Positions 5,535 to 14,170 of a stretch of 22,986 bases of DNA are shown in pieces. The stretch is from an uncultured Bacteroidaceae bacterium. GTDB lineage: Bacteria > Bacteroidota > Bacteroidia > Bacteroidales > Bacteroidaceae. The stretch lies in contig CAJGCU010000027.1 in the NCBI GenBank assembly GCA_904501945.1, positions 1-22,986 of the forward strand, in the 5' to 3' direction. Each line of letters opens with the position of its first letter. Position 1 is the first letter of the stretch. A program made the translations under genes and the position numbers. The notes beneath the pieces are model-generated. The model saw only the letters and a program-made list of their open reading frames with translations. It ran no database searches and was not told the DNA's origin.

Positions 5535-8168
5535 TTAGAATTCCTGTCCGAGGACGAAGTGGAACTGGCTGCCACTGTAGCTCTTTGAGCCGTTGATGTT
5601 GTCAAATCCGTAAGCCCAGTCAATACCCATCATGCCAACCATTGGGAGGAAAAGACGTACACCGAGACCTGCGGAACGTTTCATGTCGAATGGATTGAAT
5701 TTCTTGACTTCTGTCCATGCGTTACCAGCTTCGGCGAATGCCAGTGCATAGATGTTTGTCGAGCCTTCCAGCATGAGAGGATAGCGAAGCTCAACTGTCA
5801 TGCGGTCGTAGGCATAACCGTAGTTGTAACCTTGTGTCAGTGCACCGTTATCGTAACCGCGTAAGCCGATAGTCTCGGAATAGTAGGTTGAAGAATAGCC
5901 AGACATACCATCACCGCCGACATAGAAGGTTTCGAATGGTGATTTCTTATACTTGTTGTAGTGTCCTAAGAGTCCAAAATCGAAACGGGTCATCAGCACG
6001 AAGCACTTCTGGTTTTTGCCAAGTGGAATATAGAATCTTGAGTTGAACTTCCACTTATGGTATTCAATCCAACGATACTTCTCTTTCATGTCTTTCTGAT
6101 AATCAGCATCGTAGTAGTTGGTTGCCATGTTCTTGTAATCTACACCATCGAACAATGAGTAAGGTGGTGTGAAGCTGACAGAGGCGCTAATCTGTGAACC
6201 GCGACGTGGGAACATGCCATTATCTATCGATGTACGTGAAAGATTGAATGTCAGATTGATGTTGTTGCAATTGCCGTTTGTGACGAGGAAATATTCCCAG
6301 TCCTTCATCATGTATCTTGTATAGCCTAATGACGCTGTGAACTGGAAGCGGTTGTCAGGCCAAGTAAGACGCTTTCCGAAACCGATATTTACTCCTAACA
6401 GTTCGATGTACTTGTCTGGGTCGTAGTAGTTTGAGTAGTTATTGTAGTAACTGCTATTGTAATTGCCATATCCGTACAGCATTGAGTAGTAATTGTTGTA
6501 GTAGCTGCTGTTGTAGTAGCTGCTGCTGATGTCGGTCTGTCGAGAGAAGAAGGCACTGACAGAGAACTGGTTGGGGCGTTTGCGTCCAAACCATGGGTCG
6601 AGGAAGGAAATGCTGTAGGACTGGTAGTAGCTACCGTTGGTTGATGCGCTGATTTCCAATTCCTGTCCGTCTCCCTGTGGAATGATGCCGCGAGAGATGC
6701 GGTCTTTTCCAAAGAGGTTGCGGATGGAGAAATTGGTGAATTTCAAGCCAACTTTTCCGATGATGCCCGTCTGACCCCATCCAAGCGAGAACTCTATCTG
6801 GTCGCTTGCTTTAGGCACAAGATTCAGTTCAATGTCAACAGTTCCGTCAAGAGGGTTTGGTTTGGGGTTGGGGGCAACTTGTTCTGGGTCAAAATGTCCC
6901 ATCTGGGCAATTTGCTGGGCTGTCATCTTGAGTGCGTCCATGTTGAAAAGGTCGCCAGGCTTAAGGTACAATTCGCGACGTATAACTTCTTCGTATACCC
7001 GTGTGTTACCAAAGATTTTTACTTTGTTGATGGTTGCCTGTGTTCCTTCATATATTCTGATTTCCAAATCGACAGAATCTTCTACGATATCTTTTTCTAC
7101 ATCTTCGATTTTATTGAAGACATAGCCATTGTTGTAGTAGAGGGTATTGATGGAATTAGGATCCATGGTGTCTCGCAGACGCTTTTTCAGATGTACTCTG
7201 TTGTATATGTCTCCTCTCTTCATCTGCAAGAGCCTGTTCAGAATGTCTGTCTGATATACGGTGTTGCCGACCCAATTGATGCTGCGCACATAGTATTTTT
7301 CGCCTTCATCGATATGAAGATAGACATCAACAAGATTCTCGCCAACATCGACAACGCTGTCTGCATAGATGTAGGCATCACGGAATCCGAGTTCGTTGTA
7401 CTTTTCTATGATGCGGTCTTTGTCTTCTTCAAATTTTTCAGTTACAAATTTCTTTGTTTTAAAGAGACTTTTGAAACCTTTTTCGTTGGTCTTTTTCAGC
7501 AAGCCTCCTGAGAAAAATCCACCATGGAACTTTTTGGTAGGGATGTTCTTATTACCTGTGATATGAATCTTGTTGACTCTCACTTTCTCCTTTTTGTCGA
7601 TGTTGATATCGACAATGAGGCGGTTTGCCTTATCGGGGTCATCGCGCTTAACAATCTCTATTTCAGTGTTTTTGAAGCCTTTGTCACTGAAATATTTCTT
7701 GATGATAGTCTGAGCCTTGTTTTCCATATTAGGGGTAATCTGACCATCTCTGATGATTCCGATTTTACCCTCCAGATCTTCTTGCTCGGACTTCTTTACG
7801 CCATTGATGTTGATTTGCGAAACTCTGGAACGCATCGAAAGCGAAATCTTCAGATATACTTTTTCGTTGACAATGCTATCTGCTTCGATTTTCACGGAAG
7901 AAAAAAGTCCGTGCTTCCAGTACCTCTTGATAGCTTCCGTTATTTCGTCGCCTGGCAAAGATACGGTTTCGCCTATGCTCAATCCAGAAATACCTATCAG
8001 GATATAATCCTCATAGTCATTTATTCCTTCTACAGCGATTCCTCCAATCTCATACTTCTGACTTTGGCCATATGTGATGGCTGGCTTTGTTTGTTCCTGT
8101 GCTGTCACAGAAGCAAACGAAGACAGAAGAAATGCAGTTGTGAGTATGATGAATCTTGATACCCTCAT
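5535..8168 (-). CDS. bamA: BamA, outer-membrane protein assembly factor
   Basis: Core of the machine that folds and inserts beta-barrel proteins into the outer membrane (Omp85 family). The protein has 877 residues and a signal peptide ending at VTAQ (about residue 24). Five POTRA domains run over about 40-455; the fifth holds the segment from NKVKIFGNTRVYEE to DGTVDIELNLVPK. A 16-strand barrel occupies about 456-877. The conserved lid-loop motif appears as GLRGYDNG, and the chain ends in an aromatic residue (FHFVLGQEF), as barrel proteins do. Residues about 548-587 are a Tyr/Asn/Ser-rich low-complexity stretch with 15 tyrosines, probably an extended loop between barrel strands. It is fourth in the operon, 39 bases after uppS and ahead of three skp chaperone genes that would supply its substrates. 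Confidence 0.97.
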   Translation of the reverse strand: MRVSRFIILTTAFLLSSFASVTAQEQTKPAITYGQSQKYEIGGIAVEGINDYEDYILIGISGLSIGETVSLPGDEITEAIKRYWKHGLFSSVKIEADSIVNEKVYLKISLSMRSRVSQININGVKKSEQEDLEGKIGIIRDGQITPNMENKAQTIIKKYFSDKGFKNTEIEIVKRDDPDKANRLIVDINIDKKEKVRVNKIHITGNKNIPTKKFHGGFFSGGLLKKTNEKGFKSLFKTKKFVTEKFEEDKDRIIEKYNELGFRDAYIYADSVVDVGENLVDVYLHIDEGEKYYVRSINWVGNTVYQTDILNRLLQMKRGDIYNRVHLKKRLRDTMDPNSINTLYYNNGYVFNKIEDVEKDIVEDSVDLEIRIYEGTQATINKVKIFGNTRVYEEVIRRELYLKPGDLFNMDALKMTAQQIAQMGHFDPEQVAPNPKPNPLDGTVDIELNLVPKASDQIEFSLGWGQTGIIGKVGLKFTNFSIRNLFGKDRISRGIIPQGDGQELEISASTNGSYYQSYSISFLDPWFGRKRPNQFSVSAFFSRQTDISSSYYNSSYYNNYYSMLYGYGNYNSSYYNNYSNYYDPDKYIELLGVNIGFGKRLTWPDNRFQFTASLGYTRYMMKDWEYFLVTNGNCNNINLTFNLSRTSIDNGMFPRRGSQISASVSFTPPYSLFDGVDYKNMATNYYDADYQKDMKEKYRWIEYHKWKFNSRFYIPLGKNQKCFVLMTRFDFGLLGHYNKYKKSPFETFYVGGDGMSGYSSTYYSETIGLRGYDNGALTQGYNYGYAYDRMTVELRYPLMLEGSTNIYALAFAEAGNAWTEVKKFNPFDMKRSAGLGVRLFLPMVGMMGIDWAYGFDNINGSKSYSGSQFHFVLGQEF

Positions 8169-8207
8169 GTAATTTAATCTATATATATTTATATATAATG
8201 TGTAGTA

Positions 8208-8948
8208 TTATTTTTGTTCGGTCACTTGTTCGCCTGTCTTGCCGAAGCGGCGCTGGCGACTTTGGTAGTCAACGATAGCCTTGCACAGGTCTTCTTCCTT
8301 GAAGTCTGGCCAGAATGTGTCTGTGAAGTAGAACTCTGAGTAGGCACATTGCCAAAGCAGGTAGTTACTTAACCGTTCTTCGCCTCCAGTACGAATCATC
8401 AACTCTGGGTCTGGCATGAAACTAGTGGCAAGATGCTCTTGTATGCTCTCTTCGCTGATGTCTTCTGATTGTAGTTCGCCCTTTTGAACTTTGTCGGCAA
8501 TTTGCTGTACGGCATGAGTGATTTCCCATCTTGAGGAGTAGCTCAATGCCAATACCATGCAGGTGCCAGTGTTCTGTTTGGTGCGTTCCTCTAAATATCC
8601 GCATGCTTCCTGAACAATCTTAGGTAAGCGCTGCGTGTCGCCAATCACACGGAAGCGAGCATTCTTTTTCATGAAGAGTTCTTCTTCCAAATGTTTGAGC
8701 AGCAATGCCATAAGCGCGGCAATTTCCGATTCTGGTCTGTTCCAGTTTTCGGTAGAGAAAGTATAGAGTGTCAAATATTCTATGCCAAGATTCACGGCAG
8801 CAGTCATGATGTCATGCACGCGTTCCGCTCCTTCTTGGTGTCCGTATGTTCGTTCTTTGCCTTGAGCCTGAGCCCATCGTCCGTTACCGTCCATGATGAT
8901 TGCCACATGGCGCGGAACTCGAGTTATATCTATTTGTTCTCTATACAT
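8208..8948 (-). CDS. uppS: Isoprenyl transferase, (di-trans,poly-cis)-undecaprenyl diphosphate synthase
   Basis: Condenses isopentenyl diphosphate units onto farnesyl diphosphate to make the C55 lipid carrier used for peptidoglycan and surface glycans. It acts on the cytoplasmic side of the inner membrane. The 246-residue protein has all the cis-prenyltransferase signatures. The Mg-binding Asp20 lies in IIMDGNGRWA. YTFSTENWNRP and the C-terminal RTGGEERLSNYLLWQ are present, as is TFWPDF. Its length is typical. It lies 38 bases after the DUF6089 gene and 39 before bamA, an arrangement conserved in Bacteroidota. The operon therefore couples lipid carrier, barrel assembly and D-glutamate supply. 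No irregularity seen. Confidence 0.97.
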   Translation of the reverse strand: MYREQIDITRVPRHVAIIMDGNGRWAQAQGKERTYGHQEGAERVHDIMTAAVNLGIEYLTLYTFSTENWNRPESEIAALMALLLKHLEEELFMKKNARFRVIGDTQRLPKIVQEACGYLEERTKQNTGTCMVLALSYSSRWEITHAVQQIADKVQKGELQSEDISEESIQEHLATSFMPDPELMIRTGGEERLSNYLLWQCAYSEFYFTDTFWPDFKEEDLCKAIVDYQSRQRRFGKTGEQVTEQK

Positions 8949-8986
8949 TTATTTTTCAAGTGTTTAAGCAGGAGGTTGCTCTGCTA

Positions 8987-9646
8987 TTAGTTATTGCATT
9001 TGCGGTATTTGGGGCAGAGATCGTAGGAGATGTAAAGCATCGTCCAAGAGTAACTGTCCTTGTTTTTCATGAACCCGCTTTTGATTCTATATAGGTCTTC
9101 GATTCCGTCGAGTTTGTCGCTCATGGAGAATCTCATTGTCCAGTCGATGCCCACGTTCCATCTGGGGCGTAACTTGTATTTTATGCCGAATCCCACGGGG
9201 ATATTCATGGTTAGCGCATCGTTACAGTGAGTAAATCCCAATCCCAATTGGATGTATGGTGTGAGTCGTTTGTGTCCTTTATACCCCGTGCCTGTACCAA
9301 AACCCCAGAAACTGAGTTCGTATTGGCAGCCAGCATCAATTAGTGCGTTGTCAAAGTTCCATGCCTGTTCTGGCGTTGCGGGAAATTTGTTGTCTCCTTT
9401 AGTTGCATCGCCTTTGATTTTTCCGTAGGCAAGATTGAATTTTAGCGACATGCGTGGGTTGATGTTGTATCGTCCCATCAGGCCACCGGCAATTGTGGTA
9501 TTCTTGTAGAACCCATGGAGATTGGCATCGCCCATGTAGAAGCTTGGTCCTCCCATTACGCCAAGTTCCATTCCATACTCAAGCTCTTGCGCATGGAGGC
9601 TCAATGCCATGAAGATGGCGGCTATTATAGTATAGAGCCTTGCCAT
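8987..9646 (-). CDS. DUF6089-family outer-membrane beta-barrel protein
   Basis: A 219-residue exported protein. A signal peptide ends near LHAQ, followed by alternating hydrophobic and aromatic strands with glycines, the look of a small eight-stranded OmpX/OmpW-like barrel. Examples are YGMELGVMGGPSFYMGD near the start and YSWTMLYISYDLCPKY near the end. I recognise the DUF6089 type from its usual place next to uppS/bamA in Bacteroidales; no biochemical function is known to me. Its start overlaps the last 22 bases of the DUF6242 gene, which implies translational coupling. Conservation beside bamA suggests a structural or assembly role at the outer membrane, but that is inference. Confidence 0.85.
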   Translation of the reverse strand: MARLYTIIAAIFMALSLHAQELEYGMELGVMGGPSFYMGDANLHGFYKNTTIAGGLMGRYNINPRMSLKFNLAYGKIKGDATKGDNKFPATPEQAWNFDNALIDAGCQYELSFWGFGTGTGYKGHKRLTPYIQLGLGFTHCNDALTMNIPVGFGIKYKLRPRWNVGIDWTMRFSMSDKLDGIEDLYRIKSGFMKNKDSYSWTMLYISYDLCPKYRKCNN

Positions 9647-10974
9647 ATTTTCCCGTTTTCTTGGATAATCCAGAGTTGATTGCCTACCGCTGCAATGCTT
9701 GCTGCGCCATTTGCTGCGTCAAGGTCAGCAGGAACGGGATGCAGTTCTGTGAGCGGATGCCATGCTATTCCGTTGTCGTTTGAGCGGTAAAGGTATTTGT
9801 ATTTTCCCGACTCCGAACCAATAGCATAAATCGCACCTTTATAGTAGGTTGTGCTGAGGTTGTCTAAGCGAGGCAAACCAAACGCATTGTCTGGCGTCAC
9901 TTGAATATAAGACCACTCTTGGTTATTGTCATCTTTCGATGTCATTTTGTACCATGTAACTCCATTGTTGCTGTTGTTGCTTGAGATACCGGTCATTACC
10001 GCTATTTGGAACTGGTCGTTTGATCTTGAAGGGTAAGAAATGCTGTTGTTGGATGTTTCGGGCAGCATCTCCAGTTCTTCCGAGCCCTGAACACTCCATG
10101 TAGATAAGTCTGAAGAACCTATAATGCTTTGTCCGTCATAGGCATAGATGTAGTGTTCGTCTGCTGCAAGCAGGCGTGCCACTTTCTTGTCTGCTGCCTG
10201 TTCCCATACAGTAGCTTGTTCATCTGTGGCATAGTAGATGTATCCGTCCTGACTCAATCCATAGAACTTCTCGCCAAACATGACGATGGAGTTGAAATCT
10301 ACAGGGATTGTGGCTGGTGCGCTCCATTGGGTGCAATTGTTACTGTTGGCAACAGTCGAAACATCGTTTCCTGCGTCGTCTTTTGCGAAAACGAATACTT
10401 TTTCAGCAGTGCTGTAAACCTTGCTTTCACCCGTAATGGCAAGGTTTGAAGTGGAAGCCTTCCATCTGAGTGTGTCTGTGTTGACACGGTGCTTATAGAT
10501 GTCCACCATGTAGCGCTTGCTTGACAATCCGTCTGTTGAAACACACATCAACTCAACGGTTTTGCTAAAGTTGATAGAGTCTTTTCCTGATGTTAGTGAA
10601 AAGTACAAGTCATTGTCAGGCAAAAGTTTAGCGTAAACATTTCCTTGACACACGAAAGTGGGGATTACTTTTGTTAAATCAACCCAATTGGGCAGGGAAT
10701 CCACGGTGTAGATTCGGCCGTTTACCTGGTCGATATTAAAAGGAATATCTTTACCAAGAATTGTTTTTGTTGTTACAACATCGGTTGCATTGCCTTCACT
10801 GTCATATTGTTGTGTGATGACATGACTGGTAATCTTATTGACGGAGAATGAAATAATGGCACATTCAGGTGCAGTTTCTAATTCTTCCTCTCCCATGCAT
10901 GAAGCCAAAGTAAACGCTGTCGTTATCAGTAACAGCATGCTCCAAAGCGTATGTTTCAAATACAGGTATTTCAT
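9625..10974 (-). CDS. DUF6242-family lipoprotein, first gene of the uppS-bamA operon
   Basis: A 449-residue lipoprotein. A hydrophobic signal ends in lipobox LASC, so Cys26 is the acylated residue, followed by acidic GEEELE, compatible with surface export of Bacteroidota lipoproteins. The N-terminal ~150 residues look like a beta-sandwich. From about 170 on, repeated short segments such as KVFVFAKD, KFYGLSQDGYIYY, YIYAYDGQSIIGS and LWIIQENGKIW suggest a kelch/BNR-like beta-propeller. I placed the start at ATG 10974, because the upstream in-frame codon at 10992 is TTG. The DUF6242 assignment comes from recalled synteny with DUF6089 and sequence style; the function is unknown. Its reading frame overlaps DUF6089 by 22 bases. 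It begins the eight-gene operon that ends with murI. Confidence 0.82.
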   Translation of the reverse strand: MKYLYLKHTLWSMLLLITTAFTLASCMGEEELETAPECAIISFSVNKITSHVITQQYDSEGNATDVVTTKTILGKDIPFNIDQVNGRIYTVDSLPNWVDLTKVIPTFVCQGNVYAKLLPDNDLYFSLTSGKDSINFSKTVELMCVSTDGLSSKRYMVDIYKHRVNTDTLRWKASTSNLAITGESKVYSTAEKVFVFAKDDAGNDVSTVANSNNCTQWSAPATIPVDFNSIVMFGEKFYGLSQDGYIYYATDEQATVWEQAADKKVARLLAADEHYIYAYDGQSIIGSSDLSTWSVQGSEELEMLPETSNNSISYPSRSNDQFQIAVMTGISSNNSNNGVTWYKMTSKDDNNQEWSYIQVTPDNAFGLPRLDNLSTTYYKGAIYAIGSESGKYKYLYRSNDNGIAWHPLTELHPVPADLDAANGAASIAAVGNQLWIIQENGKIWQGSIL

Positions 10975-11007
10975 ATGTTCGTAAAGAGCCAATATACAAA
11001 TTTCCTA

Positions 11008-11015
11008 CAAAATTA
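11008..11015 (-). promoter_or_regulatory. -7 element upstream of the DUF6242-murI operon
   Basis: TAATTTTG on the minus strand lies 33 bases before the DUF6242 start, matching TAnnTTTG. A TTTG partner 19-20 bases upstream is not evident. The stretch 11016-11240 between the two operons contains a short GGCTT/AAGCC hairpin (11120-11132), two TAACGGATTTT copies (near 11055 and 11088) and no gene that I can support. Confidence 0.45.
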
Positions 11016-11240
11016 CGAACATTTTTTGCATCTACGAAGGGATGACGGCGATTTTAACGGATTTTATATAATAATAATGTGTAATTAACGGATTTTTACC
11101 CCGAGCAAGCTTCTTATGTGGCTTTTTAAGCCTTCTTTTGTGGGGAAATGCAGAATTGTAATTTGTTTTGCGAGGGTGGCATATATAGCCTTTCGGACAG
11201 ATTTTGTGTTTGTCAGGAAGGGTGGTGCAACGAATATCGC

Positions 11241-12014
11241 CTAATAAGCTACGGAACAATGGATGCCGAGTTGCTCTACTTGTGTGCCGATAGCGTTCAG
11301 TTCTGCTGGTGTTGCTTTCTGTAGCTGATGAGCAGGAGTTTCTCGGTCAATCGTGTAGATCATCACTTCTCGTGGCTGGATTTCGGCAACGGTCTGTAGC
11401 CATGGCTGCACAAACGAATCTCCAGTGTTATCAGCAGATATGCCGTTATACTCACCTTTCATAAACATGGTCTGGATGATGCAGCGGTTGCCAAATTTCT
11501 TCAGCTGTTCTATGATTTTTTCCACATTATAGCAGCCATTAGGGCGGTCAATGCGCTGGATGTAGTCCGCCGAGATGGTATCAAGTTTGCAGATGTTGTT
11601 GTCCACTTTGCAAAGGGCATCGAAAACAGGCTGTTTGACAATCTGCGTTGCGTTGGTGAGAACGCTGACTTTTGCCTTTGGAAAGTATTTGTTTCTCAAT
11701 GCAATAGTGTCGTCAATAATTGCTGCAAAATGTGGGTGAAGCGTAGGTTCCCCGTTGCCGGCAAACGTTAGCACATTGGGGGCTATTCCTTCTTTTTGCA
11801 TCTTGACAAGTTGCGCTTCAAGTGCTGTGCTGACCTCCTCTTGTGTTGGCATTTTCTGCTTGGGGACGAAGTCATGGTTAAATCCGCATTCACAGTAGAT
11901 GCAGTCGAACGAACAGCATTTTCCGTCAGCAGGCAACAGATTGATTCCCAACGAAACACCGAGACGGCGACTGTGTACAGGCCCGAAAATTGGAGAAGGA
12001 TAGATGACAGTCAT
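11241..12014 (-). CDS. Radical SAM protein, COG0731 (TYW1-like) type
   Basis: A 257-residue cytoplasmic radical SAM enzyme. It opens with the family segment FGPVHSRRLGVSLGINLLP. The CxxxCxxC cluster motif follows as Cys34, Cys38 and Cys41 in CSFDCIYC, binding the 4Fe-4S cluster that cleaves S-adenosylmethionine. GNGEPTLHP is the expected SAM-contact motif. The family is related to the wyosine-tRNA enzyme TYW1, but bacterial members of this length have no assigned substrate that I know of. An extra cysteine (Cys43) lies close to the cluster. It is the last gene of a three-gene unit, 20 bases after the PAP2 gene. Whether it acts with its neighbours is open. Confidence 0.9.
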   Translation of the reverse strand: MTVIYPSPIFGPVHSRRLGVSLGINLLPADGKCCSFDCIYCECGFNHDFVPKQKMPTQEEVSTALEAQLVKMQKEGIAPNVLTFAGNGEPTLHPHFAAIIDDTIALRNKYFPKAKVSVLTNATQIVKQPVFDALCKVDNNICKLDTISADYIQRIDRPNGCYNVEKIIEQLKKFGNRCIIQTMFMKGEYNGISADNTGDSFVQPWLQTVAEIQPREVMIYTIDRETPAHQLQKATPAELNAIGTQVEQLGIHCSVAY

Positions 12015-12034
12015 TTTATGATTGAAAATGAAGT

Positions 12035-12997
12035 TTAAAAATGTGGTTTTTGTAGATGCAGGCAGTCATACAAGCGGCTATTCAGCCCAAAGAACAGCAC
12101 GGCAGTAATGAATCCGCAAATGGAATCGATGAGGTAATGCGCTTGAATATAGACTGTTGCGCAGCAAAGCAAAAGGTATACTGGGAACATCACCCAAAAG
12201 AGCCATTTGTTTTTGGTTTGCCATGCCAGCATCATGGTGACGGTGCTCATGCCCACGTGGCTACTTGGGAATGCAGCAGTGGGACGTTCTCCCACTTCTT
12301 GTGCGCCAATCACCAATTGGCTGAAAATGCCTTTGATTTCAGGTGTCAGCATCTCCGTGTGAGTCTGAAAGTAGTATCCGACCGCAGGAAATTCACCTGT
12401 GGCTGCTGCTTCGAGCCCTACAGCCTTAAAGTAATATTGAGGACCCGCCACAGGCAGAAATTCGTAGATGATGTAGAACATGAAGAATGAGGCAAGAAAC
12501 ACAAATCCAGCTTTGTCAGCCTGCTGATAGCGGCATAACAGATAGAAGATGATTGTTGCTCCCATCATGTAGTAGTAGGCATAGTAGCCCATATTAAAAG
12601 CCTCGCTCCAGAAAGTGCTGCTGAGCGCCTTGTTAAACAGCAGTGCAGGTTGGCAGCCAAAGAGCACTTGGTCAATGTCGGCAAAGACATGATCAAGGTA
12701 TGGGTATTGGCTACAGAAATCATAAGTTTCTGGATACCAGAAAATCAGTCCGAGCAGAACAGGGAATACTCTGGCAATTCTCAATGCTCGGCAAGGGTGA
12801 AATCTATAGATACCATACATGGCAGCCATGACTGCCAGCATGATGATTCTGGTGTTGACCATTCCCATAGGGTCTTTCAGTCCATTCCAGTGTATAGCAA
12901 TGAGTAGAGAAGTGAAGAGCATGTAAATCAGCGTGATTTTCTCCATGCTCCACAGCCCTTTTTCTTCGTTTCGCTTAAAATAGTCTTTCAGTGTCAT
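12035..12997 (-). CDS. PAP2-superfamily membrane enzyme, AUR1/inositol-phosphoceramide-synthase-like
   Basis: A 320-residue polytopic inner-membrane protein with about six to eight hydrophobic segments. It carries the PAP2 active-site set: PSSH at 244-247 (His247 as proton donor) and HYLID with nucleophile His287 and Asp291. GPQYYF (185-190) precedes them. The arrangement, with long transmembrane segments ahead of the catalytic motifs, resembles the PAP2_3/AUR1 branch, which moves phospho-headgroups onto ceramide, rather than small soluble phosphatases. It starts three bases after the stop of an SDR-family gene. In Bacteroidota, which make sphingolipids, that pairing suggests lipid headgroup or ceramide work. 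A plain lipid phosphatase (for example on undecaprenyl diphosphate) is the main alternative. Confidence 0.85.
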   Translation of the reverse strand: MTLKDYFKRNEEKGLWSMEKITLIYMLFTSLLIAIHWNGLKDPMGMVNTRIIMLAVMAAMYGIYRFHPCRALRIARVFPVLLGLIFWYPETYDFCSQYPYLDHVFADIDQVLFGCQPALLFNKALSSTFWSEAFNMGYYAYYYMMGATIIFYLLCRYQQADKAGFVFLASFFMFYIIYEFLPVAGPQYYFKAVGLEAAATGEFPAVGYYFQTHTEMLTPEIKGIFSQLVIGAQEVGERPTAAFPSSHVGMSTVTMMLAWQTKNKWLFWVMFPVYLLLCCATVYIQAHYLIDSICGFITAVLFFGLNSRLYDCLHLQKPHF

Positions 12998-13000
12998 TTT

Positions 13001-14041
13001 TTATATCCAGTTGTTTTCTTTATACCATTCCATGCACGCTTTCACGCCACGTTCGAGTTGCCATTCGGGCATAAATCCAAGGTCTTCCTGAAGTGGGGCG
13101 ATGTCGCATTGCCAGTTACGCTGGCACATGATTCTATATTTGTCGCCATTCAGTGTGCTGGGTTTCTGGGTCAGTTTTGAGAAGCATTCGGCTATGCTTG
13201 ACACCACTTTCAGAACCCATAGCGGTGCTTTAATGTGAAGAACGTTCTTGATGTTCAACTCTTTCTGAATCAGGTCGCTGAAAGCTCTGCTGCTATAGTT
13301 GCATCCGTCACTCACAAAGTATTTCTTCCCGTTTGCTATGTCGTTTTTCCCGATAGCAGCGAAGATGGCGTTCACAAGGTCTTTTACATAGACAAATGTG
13401 AGAACCTGTTTTTTATATCCCACTGCAAAATCAATGTGCTGCTTGATGGATTTAGCCATCATGAAGTAGTCTTTCTCCCGTGGTCCATATACGCCTGTAG
13501 GACGGAAGATGGTATAGTGAAATTTCCCATCAGTCTTCATTCTCTTCTGTGCAAGAAATTCTTCGCTTTTCACCTTGCTCACACCGTAGGCAGTGTTGGG
13601 TTGAGGCTCGTCGGTTGCCAGCATGTCGTTGTAGCTTCCGTCGGCATTCTGCTCTTCGCGGATAGGGCCGAGCACGCTGAGGCTGCTGACATAGAGGAAC
13701 TGTTCTGGCAGCATATCCAGTTCGTCCAGCGTGTTGACCAGATTTTGCGTGCAGACATAGTTGTGCAGGTCAAAATCCTCACGCTTCAGACACTTGGTGG
13801 CACCTGCGGCATGAATGATGACATCCCATCTGCCTATTTTGTTCTTGTATGAACTGAGCTGTTGGCGCAACACGTCGGCATTTGCCATATCCAAGAAGGC
13901 GAATCTCAGCCTTTCGCTCTGAAGCCATTTTCGGCTGGAGCCTTCCCTCATGCCAGCCCATGTTTCCATGCCTTGCTTCAGTCCTTCTTCGCAGAGGAAA
14001 CTGCCGATAAATCCGCTTGCTCCTGTAATCAGAATCTTCAT
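13001..14041 (-). CDS. NAD-dependent epimerase/dehydratase-family (extended SDR) protein
   Basis: A 346-residue extended short-chain dehydrogenase. The Rossmann nucleotide motif GASGFIG is at residues 7-13, then HAAGATK, YVSSLSVLG and the catalytic YGVSK pair Tyr152/Lys156. FRPTGVYGPREKDYF matches the substrate-side motif of the family. The substrate cannot be read from the motifs: sugar-nucleotide epimerases share them. However, related proteins in Bacteroides and Caulobacter reduce 3-ketosphinganine, and the immediate partner here is an AUR1-like membrane enzyme. I therefore favour a lipid substrate as a hypothesis. It is the first gene of a three-gene operon behind a good promoter at 14061-14090, with 3 bases to the next gene. 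Confidence 0.9.
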   Translation of the reverse strand: MKILITGASGFIGSFLCEEGLKQGMETWAGMREGSSRKWLQSERLRFAFLDMANADVLRQQLSSYKNKIGRWDVIIHAAGATKCLKREDFDLHNYVCTQNLVNTLDELDMLPEQFLYVSSLSVLGPIREEQNADGSYNDMLATDEPQPNTAYGVSKVKSEEFLAQKRMKTDGKFHYTIFRPTGVYGPREKDYFMMAKSIKQHIDFAVGYKKQVLTFVYVKDLVNAIFAAIGKNDIANGKKYFVSDGCNYSSRAFSDLIQKELNIKNVLHIKAPLWVLKVVSSIAECFSKLTQKPSTLNGDKYRIMCQRNWQCDIAPLQEDLGFMPEWQLERGVKACMEWYKENNWI

Positions 14042-14060
14042 AATTTCATCAATTTGCTGG

Positions 14061-14090
14061 CAAAGTTACGACTTTTTGCCCTAATTTCAA
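14061..14090 (-). promoter_or_regulatory. Promoter of the SDR-PAP2-radical SAM operon
   Basis: On the minus strand TTG (14090-14088), 19 bases, then TAACTTTG (14068-14061) fits the Bacteroidota consensus. It leaves a leader of only about 15 bases before the ATG at 14041. It lies back to back with the RNase R gene, for which no equally good promoter is visible in 14091-14170. Confidence 0.65.
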
Positions 14091-14170
14091 CAATTTAACG
14101 GAGTTGTAACATCAATTACCAATTAAAACAGCTAAATTCGGGCAGAAAAAGATAAAAACCAAATTGTACG

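Noticed and set aside
11032..11259. Minus-strand 75-codon frame between the radical SAM gene and the DUF6242 operon
   Set aside because: It overlaps the end of the radical SAM gene, has a very basic unpatterned sequence and covers the gap out to near the next promoter. There is no start signal and no family I recognise. A decayed gene or an RNA in this gap cannot be excluded.
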